The position numbers and the translations under genes are program-made. Of a DNA stretch of 64,000 nt, positions 37,143 through 44,380 are shown piece by piece (positions within the stretch are counted from its first letter, which is position 1; each line of letters begins with the position of its first letter). This stretch comes from Pseudalkalibacillus decolorationis (lineage in GTDB: Bacteria; Bacillota; Bacilli; Bacillales; Fictibacillaceae): assembly GCF_024609785.1 (NCBI RefSeq), contig NZ_JANHJQ010000010.1, positions 89,987-153,986 on the forward strand, written 5' to 3'. Under the pieces are notes generated by a model. The model searched no databases. It was given only the letters and a program-made list of their open reading frames with translations, and was not told the origin of the DNA.

Positions 37143-38101
37143 AGCCGATTAAACCTATGCTCCCCACCCTTGTCTCTTCAATACCTGAAGGGGATGAGTG
37201 GAACTACGAGGTTAAATTTGACGGGTTTCGCGCACTTTTGCACATTGATCAAGAGCAAATCCTATTTCACAGTCGCAATTTGCACTCCTTTTATGACACG
37301 TTCCCTGAAGTGATACAAAGAGCAAAGCAGCTACAACAACAATACTCTGACACCCTTCCACTGATTCTCGATGGAGAGCTTTGTATGTTGGAATCGAAGT
37401 GGAAAGCTGATTTTTCGAAAATCCAAAAACGAGGACGCCTTCAGAGAATAGAAAAAATTAAACAGGCTCAGAAACAAAGTCCTGCTACTTATTTAGTTTT
37501 TGATCAATTAATGCTTAGCGGCGGGTCAAAGTCTCAAATTCCATTCCACATCCGAAAGCAAACCATGTCTAATTTGATGCAGAGCTTGGAAATACCAGAC
37601 GTCTCAATAAGTAATCCAAGTACAATTCAATGGATTGAAGCAGAAGCGGAAGGAATATCGTTATTTGAAAAAGTAAGAAAAGAGCGTGGTGAGGGCATCA
37701 TCGCAAAACGCTTAAATAGCTTCTGGAATCCTGGAAAAAGAACCAGAGATTGGCTGAAAATAAAAGTTGGTTTACGAGGAGTTTTCATCATATCCGGTTA
37801 TGATCTGAAAAATGGATTTGTTCATGTTGTATTACATGATCACGGTTCCTTCGTATCTTTAGGGTTATTTTCACATGGCCTTGAAGGATCGGAACGGGAA
37901 GCACTTATCCAAATAGTAAAAGCGAATCAAATCGAACAAACGGGCAGCTTGATTCGGGTAAGTCCTGGGATCTGTGTCGAACTTGAATTTCTCGAAATTT
38001 ATGATCAACAGCTTCGTCAACCAAGATTCATTCAATTTCGACTTGATGTTCATTGGGAGGATTGCACATGGGAAGCACTTCAAAAACAGATGGACAATTA
38101 A
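37139..38101 (+). CDS. ligD: LigD ATP-dependent ligase domain as a separate ORF
   Basis: Seals DNA ends in the NHEJ pathway. The 320-residue product has the nucleotidyl-transferase motif KFDGFR with catalytic Lys26, motif III LILDGELCM, motif IV and V regions (EGIIAKRL, DWLKIKV) and an OB-fold C-terminus ending about residue 315. In B. subtilis and relatives ligase and polymerase are one fused protein. Here the frame ends at 38101, while the polymerase runs in another frame from 38068 (34-base overlap). It overlaps ku by 4 bases. Confidence 0.9.
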   Translation: MKPIKPMLPTLVSSIPEGDEWNYEVKFDGFRALLHIDQEQILFHSRNLHSFYDTFPEVIQRAKQLQQQYSDTLPLILDGELCMLESKWKADFSKIQKRGRLQRIEKIKQAQKQSPATYLVFDQLMLSGGSKSQIPFHIRKQTMSNLMQSLEIPDVSISNPSTIQWIEAEAEGISLFEKVRKERGEGIIAKRLNSFWNPGKRTRDWLKIKVGLRGVFIISGYDLKNGFVHVVLHDHGSFVSLGLFSHGLEGSEREALIQIVKANQIEQTGSLIRVSPGICVELEFLEIYDQQLRQPRFIQFRLDVHWEDCTWEALQKQMDN

Positions 38102-38991
38102 ATATTGGTGGTGAAACAATCAATGTTACTAGCCTTGATAAGGTTTTATATCCTCGAAACGGGATCACAAAACAAGCATACCTGCACTATCTCATTCAAA
38201 TCCACACGTATATGCTTCCTTTTATAAAAAATAGGTGGTTAACAGTTAAACGTTATCCACATGGAATGTATGATGAGTTTTTTTATCAAAAAAATTGTCC
38301 TGATTATGCACCGGAATTTGTACAGACTTATGAACACGAAAATATCCGGTACATCGTATGTAACGAATTGCCTGCTTTAATTTGGCTTGGAAATCAACTT
38401 GCCCTCGAGTACCACGTACCGTTCAATACGGTCGATACGTCGAGGCCCTCTGAAATCGTTTTTGATCTCGACCCTCCTTCTCGAGATCAATTTCCGCTTG
38501 CCGTAGAGGCTGCTATTCAGATAAAGGAACTACTCGATCAGCTTAATCTACACTCATTCGCAAAAACATCAGGGAATAAAGGAATCCAAGTTTATATCCC
38601 ACTGCCTGAGCGGAAATTCACCTATGATGATACCCGTAAGTTTACACATTTTATTGCAGCGTATTTAGTTGAGCAAAATCCAGAGCAATTTACGATTGAG
38701 CGATTAAAGCAAAAGCGGAAATCGAGGTGCTATATCGATTACATACAACATGCAGAGGGAAAAACAATTATCGCTCCTTATTCACTGCGCGGGAATGAAG
38801 ATGCCCTCGTTGCAACCCCACTAAATTGGAATGAAGTGAAACATGGCTTACAACCAGAACAATTTACGATGCAGAAAGTGCTTCAAAGGATTGCAGTTGG
38901 GGAGTGTCCCTTCACTACATTTAATATGGTAAAAGATAAGCAACCATTTCAACGTGTATTGGATGGTCTTGCTGATAGGCGGGATCACTAA
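38068..38991 (+). CDS. LigD polymerase (primase-like) domain as a separate ORF
   Basis: NHEJ polymerase of the archaeo-eukaryotic primase fold that fills gaps at broken ends. The 307-residue product carries VTSLDKVLYPRNGITK at the start of the fold, the catalytic FDLDP (about residues 135-139), KTSGNKGIQVYIPLP and a third acidic motif CYIDY (about 223-227). The ATG at 38068 has GGGAGG 7 bases upstream, located inside the end of the ligase frame. It could be a native split or a frameshifted fusion; the ribosome site suggests it is translated either way. A Rep-A copy begins just after the stop. Confidence 0.88.
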   Translation: MGSTSKTDGQLNIGGETINVTSLDKVLYPRNGITKQAYLHYLIQIHTYMLPFIKNRWLTVKRYPHGMYDEFFYQKNCPDYAPEFVQTYEHENIRYIVCNELPALIWLGNQLALEYHVPFNTVDTSRPSEIVFDLDPPSRDQFPLAVEAAIQIKELLDQLNLHSFAKTSGNKGIQVYIPLPERKFTYDDTRKFTHFIAAYLVEQNPEQFTIERLKQKRKSRCYIDYIQHAEGKTIIAPYSLRGNEDALVATPLNWNEVKHGLQPEQFTMQKVLQRIAVGECPFTTFNMVKDKQPFQRVLDGLADRRDH

Positions 38992-38992
38992 T

Positions 38993-39511
38993 AGAGGTTG
39001 TTCAAAAAGTCCGGAGGCTAACAGGATGTTAGTCAGTTCGAGGTTGCCACAGGACGTGGTGGGTTTAATCGAACTTCCTATAATAGCTATCGAATTTCTT
39101 CGTTACTCGATCTCTCCGGACTTGCACACGGACGTCAACACAAAAATAATTATTTTTGTGTCTGCGATGAGTAATCATAGAAGCTTTCCTTATGCTGACT
39201 TCGACGTTAGGCGCACGATGTGAGTCATATCAACGTTGTTACAGGATGTAACGCACTTAGTTGATGATCCTATATTGACGTGAAGTAGTTAGTCGAAGTT
39301 CCATATGTACCTGCGTCTACAAGTGTATTCTTGGATGTAAGCTTCCTCGGTACAACTCGTAGTGTTTATGCAAGTACCGCTCGTCGTTACGGTCCTCGAG
39401 ATTTTCGGGCCTCGGGCTCACACGATGTGAGTCAGTTCAACGTTGTCACAGGACGTGACGAATTTAGTTGAACTTCAGATATTATGGCTCTTTTTGTCCT
39501 CCTTTTTGAAC
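38993..39511 (+). repeat. Rep-A element, copy A (longest, hairpin-rich)
   Basis: About 519 bp from AGAGGTTGTTCAAAAAGT to CTTTTTGAAC. Plus-strand hairpins with GGA loops: 39016-39034 (GGCTAAC/GTTAGTC, AGGAT); 39035-39075 (AGTTCGA/TCGAACT outer, CCAC/GTGG inner, AGGAC); 39229-39265 (ATCAAC/GTTGAT, GTTAC/GTAAC, AGGAT); 39434-39474 (AGTTCAAC/GTTGAACT, GTCAC/GTGAC, AGGAC). Variants with ACGGAC near 39126 and ACGAT at 39422 also occur. A perfect 24-bp palindrome is at 39138-39161. It begins 2 bases after the polymerase stop. Confidence 0.88.
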
Positions 39512-39534
39512 ATGTACCCAAGTACCGAAAACGC

Positions 39535-40476
39535 TTAAAGATTAATCCGTAAATGATTGCATCCCCTGGAAACACAACTTAAAAGTTTGTTCTTCTTCTC
39601 TTCTTTAGTTAAGAAGGAATCCAAATGTTCAATTTCTCCATCCGTATATTCAACCTCACATGTACCACAAATTCCCATCCGACAAGCGTGCGGCTGTTCA
39701 ATCCCACGTTCAAGCAATGCTTCTAATAAGCTTTGGTCAGCCCTTACTTTAAACGTCTCATTCTTCTTAACTAATGACACAGTAAAATCAGATCGCACTT
39801 GTTTGTTCCCTAGGGATTTAAACCTTTCTACATGAATATGATTCCTTGGATAACTCTGCTCCTTTGCATACATAACCAGTGCATCCATAAATGTTTGAGG
39901 GCCACACACATAAATATGAGTCCCAACTTTTCGATGTAGCAATGACTCTTTCATCTGTTTCATTCGTTTCGATCTTTCCATAAAATAGAACGTTGAATGA
40001 TTGCGAAATTCAGCTTGAATGTAGTCGTAAAAAGCACATTCTTCAATCGAACGTGCAGAGTAATGAAGCTCGTACGAATGACCAATGGTTTTCAAATACG
40101 AAAGCATCGAAAGAACAGGTGTAATACCAATACCTGCAGCATAAAAGACATGATGCTTAGCTTTTAAATGTAGTGGAAAATAATTATCTGGAGGTGAAAT
40201 TGTTATATGTTCCCCCTCTTCAATTTGCTCATGAAGATAGGTAGAACCGCTATTGTAGCCACTTATCTTTTTTACAGCAATCATGAATTCGCTACTCGAT
40301 TGAAGAGGATTGTTAATAATAGAATAATGTCTTAACCCCATTGGTAAATGAAGTGGAAGATGGGATCCTGGTCCAAATGTCGGGAGATTGCAATAATCAG
40401 AGCCGAGCACAAACGTCTTCACCAAATCTGTTTCTTTTTTTATTTGTTTAACTTGCAACTCCATCGGCTCATTCAC
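39535..40476 (-). CDS. FNR-type reductase with C-terminal 2Fe-2S (HDOD/DmmB-like)
   Basis: Electron-transfer subunit, 313 residues. An FMN/FAD-binding barrel (HYSIINNPLQSS) leads to an NAD(P) domain (AGIGITPVLSML) and a plant-type [2Fe-2S] domain with CRMGICGTC plus a later Cys (LSCVSRG). This is the phthalate-dioxygenase-reductase arrangement. GTG at 40476 is chosen because AAAAGGGTG lies 6 bases upstream, just inside the end of the preceding gene. With the two upstream genes it forms a heme-dependent oxidative N-demethylase operon. Confidence 0.85.
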   Translation of the reverse strand: MNEPMELQVKQIKKETDLVKTFVLGSDYCNLPTFGPGSHLPLHLPMGLRHYSIINNPLQSSSEFMIAVKKISGYNSGSTYLHEQIEEGEHITISPPDNYFPLHLKAKHHVFYAAGIGITPVLSMLSYLKTIGHSYELHYSARSIEECAFYDYIQAEFRNHSTFYFMERSKRMKQMKESLLHRKVGTHIYVCGPQTFMDALVMYAKEQSYPRNHIHVERFKSLGNKQVRSDFTVSLVKKNETFKVRADQSLLEALLERGIEQPHACRMGICGTCEVEYTDGEIEHLDSFLTKEEKKNKLLSCVSRGCNHLRINL

Positions 40477-40489
40477 TACGAACACCCTT

Positions 40490-40945
40490 TTACTGTATAT
40501 TAGGAAATCCAAGAACAGCATGGTAGTAATGTGAAAAGTGATCAGAAACCTCAATAAGCTGTCCACAATTTTTACAAACGAAACGACTTGCCTCAACATT
40601 ATCGTGAATGAAGTGACAACACCCGCAAAACACGTGTTTGACTGACGGTTCATCCTCAAATATGAACATATCTAAGTGAGTGAAATGATATTCAAGGGCT
40701 GTTTGAACAATCTCTCTTACGTTAATCGGGGTAGCTCCGATCAATAAATAACAACCGATGGTTTGGTCCAATAATGCTTTTTTCAATTTCACCTTATTAG
40801 TTGGCTGGGAGTAAACCAAAGTCTGGAAAGTCTTCTTTCGTGTTTTTAATTCCTCTAAAATCGACTGTAGTCTCGGGTCATCTGGTTGATCGGTAATAGC
40901 TAAGTAGGATGATCTATTTAAATTAATTCTATTTATGACGACCAT
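40490..40945 (-). CDS. DmmA-like small subunit with C-terminal zinc-ribbon-like cysteines
   Basis: A 151-residue protein. The N-terminal about 100 residues look like a small alpha/beta domain. The C-terminus carries CGCC and CKNC pairs with His residues (HFIHDN, HFSHYYHAV), typical of the DmmA-like subunit of dimethylamine monooxygenase/HDOD. It starts 17 bases inside the DUF3445 gene and ends 14 bases before the reductase start, implying tight coupling. Confidence 0.75.
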   Translation of the reverse strand: MVVINRINLNRSSYLAITDQPDDPRLQSILEELKTRKKTFQTLVYSQPTNKVKLKKALLDQTIGCYLLIGATPINVREIVQTALEYHFTHLDMFIFEDEPSVKHVFCGCCHFIHDNVEASRFVCKNCGQLIEVSDHFSHYYHAVLGFPNIQ

Positions 40946-41915
40946 GGCTCCACCCCTTACTAACGTTCTTTTCTAGGTAGTTCATCAAGGGATTTTTATA
41001 GTAAGCGATTCCTTTATATTCTGAAATATCATCCGGAAGTGTATCAATGTTTCGGAAAAACCGAGTCAACCAATCCTTTTTTGTGGCCATTTCTTTTAAT
41101 GAAAGGAGATATGTATGGATCGTAAATAAAACGTCATTCGTCTGGGGTAACCGGTGTAACCGTTGAACTTCAACCCGTAGATGCAATAATTCCTCAACAT
41201 TTTCTTCTGTCACTTCTAATCTGTGCTTCCCCCATTCCGGAAATGTTTCTAGTGGCGTATCAAGCTTTTCAGTAATCGTTACCGACCAATTCTTCCTCTC
41301 CCACGCCATTCCAGGACGGATATGTTTTATAAAGCGTTCTACTTTATCAATAAAGTCAGTCTGATTCACACGAGGAACTGGGGTGTGAATTGACTTGAAA
41401 TCCAATCCAAACACAAACGCCAGAGACCAATTTGATGGGAAACAAAGCTGCCCTGCATCGAGAAACAATGTACCATCCCGATCCCCCATTAAAATAAGAT
41501 CCTCTTGAACATGCTTGCCAGCTAAATTGAGCGGTTCATCATCAACCGAAGAAAGATCACGATCCGTGAATCTAACCTCTTCCTCAAGGATATGGTTATT
41601 GAACTGGAATTCCTTTCCCTTTTTTCGAAATGAAAAATGGTCGGGTTCATAGAAGGCAAGCTCTGACATAATCAGCTTCAGAATTTCCCATTGCGCTTCT
41701 ATTGAATGATGAAACGAACGATAACATCGCTCAGGGTACTCTTGAATTAGATTTCTTTTTAATTGGATTTCTGTTTGATAACCTGAAGTCATAGTCACAC
41801 AACGCGGGGGATCTAGCTGAGTAGAGTTATTTGTGTATTCATAAGAATCTTGTGTGAATGGAAAAGGAAAATCTTGAATTCGTGTTGTCATCCTTCTACA
41901 CCTACCAACAATCAT
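40929..41915 (-). CDS. Heme-dependent oxidative N-demethylase catalytic subunit (DUF3445)
   Basis: A 328-residue protein of the DUF3445/HDOD alpha family, whose characterised members oxidatively demethylate secondary amines such as dimethylamine using heme and O2. The family pattern is visible: RSFHHSIEAQWEILKLIM, WSVTITEKLDTPLETFPEWGKHRLEV and the C-terminal LRVEVQRLHRLPQTNDVLFTIHTYLLSL. The 41915 ATG has a weak site (AGGTAGAG); an ATG at 41891 with AGGTG upstream is an alternative start. First gene of a three-gene operon. The natural amine substrate is unknown. Confidence 0.85.
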   Translation of the reverse strand: MIVGRCRRMTTRIQDFPFPFTQDSYEYTNNSTQLDPPRCVTMTSGYQTEIQLKRNLIQEYPERCYRSFHHSIEAQWEILKLIMSELAFYEPDHFSFRKKGKEFQFNNHILEEEVRFTDRDLSSVDDEPLNLAGKHVQEDLILMGDRDGTLFLDAGQLCFPSNWSLAFVFGLDFKSIHTPVPRVNQTDFIDKVERFIKHIRPGMAWERKNWSVTITEKLDTPLETFPEWGKHRLEVTEENVEELLHLRVEVQRLHRLPQTNDVLFTIHTYLLSLKEMATKKDWLTRFFRNIDTLPDDISEYKGIAYYKNPLMNYLEKNVSKGWSHGRHK

Positions 41916-41978
41916 TGATTTACTCTACCTATTACATTCAAGACCGAAGACAGACATTCCTTTTATTATCCATAGAAA

Positions 41979-42052
41979 AATGAGACAGACCACGCGTACC
42001 AATTTTCCTTCTCCGAACATGGAGTGAAAATCAGCATGGTTTCTGTCTCATT
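41979..42052 (-). terminator. Probable malR terminator, displaced by Rep-A
   Basis: AATGAGACAGA (41979-41989) pairs with TCTGTCTCATT (42042-42052), with a CTCC/GGAG hairpin inside the 52-base loop and TTTTTC on the minus strand. It lies downstream of the LacI-family gene but separated from it by a Rep-A copy. Confidence 0.6.
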
Positions 42053-42075
42053 GGGTTCAATAAATTATTTCTTAT

Positions 42076-42418
42076 AGAGGTTGTTCAAAAAGTCCGGAGG
42101 CTAACAGGATGTTAGTCAGTTCGAGGTTGCCACAGGACGTGGTGGGTTTAATCGAACTTCCTATAATAGCTGTCGAATTTCTTCGTTACTCGGTCTTTGT
42201 GGACTTGCACAGGACGTGCTGACTTCGACGTTTTCACAGGACGTGAAGTACTTAGTCGAAGTTCCATATGTACCTGCGTCTACAAGCGTATTCTTGGATG
42301 TAAGCTTCCTCGGTACAACTCGTAGTATTTATGCAAGTACCGCTCGTCGTTCCAGTCCTCAAGACTTTTCGCGTCTCGAACTTCTTGGCTCTTTTTGTCC
42401 TCCTTTTTGAACACGCAC
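42076..42418 (+). repeat. Rep-A element, copy B (reference copy)
   Basis: 343 bp from AGAGGTTGTTCAAAAAGT to CTTTTTGAACACGCACT, flanked by TAT on both sides (possible 3-bp target duplication). Plus-strand hairpins: 42099-42117 (loop AGGAT), 42118-42158 (inner CCAC/GTGG, AGGAC), 42207-42219 (GCAC/GTGC, AGGAC), 42222-42262 (ACTTCGAC/GTCGAAGT outer, TTCAC/GTGAA inner, AGGAC). It abuts the LacI-family stop codon. Confidence 0.9.
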
Positions 42419-43453
42419 TTATACATTTGTTCTTAATGGTTGTTCACTTGACTGCCTGATGATGATCCTATGTCCGACTTTAATTTTACTAGGGGGACGA
42501 TCTGGTTTATCAATAGATTTTAACAGATTATCAACAGCCTGGTATCCGAGTTCATAAATGTTGATATCAACTGAGGTTAGTGAAGGTGTGGCAAGCTCAG
42601 CAATCATTGCATTATTAAAGCTCGTTACAGAAACATCCTTCGGAACTTTTACCCCCATATCATTAAACATTCGTAGAACACCGAGTGCCATCAAATCATC
42701 GGTAACGACAAGTGCTGTTGGAGGCTCACTAAGTGACATTAACTCGGAAACTGCCTGTTTCCCGCTTTCAAGAGCAAAGTCGGTATTGATAATATATTCA
42801 CTTCGGTATGGGATACGTGCTACTTGGAGTGCTTTTTCATACCCTAGAAGCCGATCAGTCGTTACAACAAGGTTCACACTTCCTCCTACAAACCCAATCC
42901 GTTCATGCCCATTTGATATTAAATGATCGGTTAATTGTCTAGATGCTTTAAAGTTGTCATTATCGACATGACTAATTTTGTTATCGTCTTTATATGGTTT
43001 CCCTACAACCATAAACGGGAATTTCTGTTCATATAGATATGCCATAACAGGATCATCCACCCTGGAATAAAGAAGGACGATACCATCGACTCGTCTTCCT
43101 TGAACCATCCCAACTACAGCCCTGTAGATTTCTTCTTCCGTTGTACCCGTTGACATTAACAGGGTAAATTCCTTTTCATGTGCCTTCGTGCTGATCCCCC
43201 TCAGTACTTCAGGGAAAAACGGATTTTGAAACGCCTTCTCAGCCGAACTTGGCATAACAATTCCAATCGCTTTCGAGGATCGGTTAGCAAGGCTTCTTGC
43301 ATTAAAATTCGGGTGGTAGCCAAGATACTCCATCGCCTCCCGAACCTTACGTTTAGTCTGTTCACTTATCCGTGGATTGTTCGCAATAACCCGTGATACT
43401 GTTGAAGGGGCAACATTTGCAAGCTTGGCAACATCTTTTATGGTTACTGCCAT
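42419..43453 (-). CDS. LacI-family regulator of maltodextrin genes (MalR-like)
   Basis: A 344-residue repressor with an N-terminal helix-turn-helix and hinge (TIKDVAKLANVAPSTVSRVI, residues 3-22), then a periplasmic-binding-protein-like effector domain (GIVMPSSAEKAFQNPFFPEVL). It is downstream of mdxG in the same direction, so it probably controls the mdxEFG and GH13 genes through the two palindromic sites at 47096 and 47146. Effector is inferred to be maltose or a maltodextrin. Confidence 0.88.
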   Translation of the reverse strand: MAVTIKDVAKLANVAPSTVSRVIANNPRISEQTKRKVREAMEYLGYHPNFNARSLANRSSKAIGIVMPSSAEKAFQNPFFPEVLRGISTKAHEKEFTLLMSTGTTEEEIYRAVVGMVQGRRVDGIVLLYSRVDDPVMAYLYEQKFPFMVVGKPYKDDNKISHVDNDNFKASRQLTDHLISNGHERIGFVGGSVNLVVTTDRLLGYEKALQVARIPYRSEYIINTDFALESGKQAVSELMSLSEPPTALVVTDDLMALGVLRMFNDMGVKVPKDVSVTSFNNAMIAELATPSLTSVDINIYELGYQAVDNLLKSIDKPDRPPSKIKVGHRIIIRQSSEQPLRTNV

Positions 43454-43536
43454 GCCCTCTTCCTCCTATCTCATTATCTAGTCTCTAACTATTTTACCAC
43501 TGTTTCTAAACTTCTTGCATACGAACCATAAACTGA

Positions 43537-44379
43537 TTAACCTTTTGTTCCTCCAGCTGTCAGTCCAGAAATCAAGTAACGTTGCAGCGACAAGAACAGC
43601 AAGGCTATAGGAATGGCAATAAGAACGGCACCTGCAGCAAATTTCGTAAACTCCGCCCCGAACTGTTTCGCGACAAGATTATACAGCCCAACCGCAAGGG
43701 TGTATTTATCTTCACTTCGCAAGATGATCTTGGCTAAAATAAAGTCTGCGAATGGTGTTATGAAGCTGAATAAGGCAATAACCGCAAGAATAGGTTTAGC
43801 AAGTGGCATAATGATCTGCCAAAAGATCCGGAAATGCCCCGCTCCATCCATTCTTGCGGATTCATCCAACTCTTTTGGAATCGTGTCAAAATACCCTTTT
43901 GCTAACCATGTGTTCATTGGCAGTAATCCACCGGTATAAAGTAAAATCAATGCAAGATGGGTATCGATCAATTTGGTCTGTACTGCTAATACATAAATCG
44001 CAATCAATGCTGCAAAGTTCGGAATCATTTGTAGAATCAAAAATGTCATCAAGCCATTTTTACGCCCGATAAAACGGTATCTAGAAAATGAATAACCCAT
44101 TAATGCAATCATCGTAACGGAAAGAATCATCGTAATGGTACAAATTTTCAACGTATTCCAATACCAAAGTAAGTAGTTGCTTTTTTCAAGATCAAACAAT
44201 TCTTTGTAGTGTATAAAAGTAGCTTTCTTTGGAATCATTGAAGATCCTGAAAGACTATTTCCTGGATTTAACGAGGAACCGACAATCCATAGTACAGGGT
44301 AAATTACTATGGCAGCCGCTATAATGATTACAATATATGACAAGGTGAGGCGGATGATTTTTTGTTTTCTTATACTCAT
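43537..44379 (-). CDS. mdxG: Maltodextrin ABC transporter permease MdxG-like
   Basis: A 280-residue permease with six membrane segments. The EAA loop around residues 170-190 (PKELDESARMDGAGHFRIFWQI) matches the CUT1 carbohydrate importer family. It follows the MdxF-like gene with a 1-base gap. The ATPase is not in the window; MsmX usually serves such systems in Bacillus. Confidence 0.9.
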   Translation of the reverse strand: MSIRKQKIIRLTLSYIVIIIAAAIVIYPVLWIVGSSLNPGNSLSGSSMIPKKATFIHYKELFDLEKSNYLLWYWNTLKICTITMILSVTMIALMGYSFSRYRFIGRKNGLMTFLILQMIPNFAALIAIYVLAVQTKLIDTHLALILLYTGGLLPMNTWLAKGYFDTIPKELDESARMDGAGHFRIFWQIIMPLAKPILAVIALFSFITPFADFILAKIILRSEDKYTLAVGLYNLVAKQFGAEFTKFAAGAVLIAIPIALLFLSLQRYLISGLTAGGTKG

Positions 44380-44380
44380 A

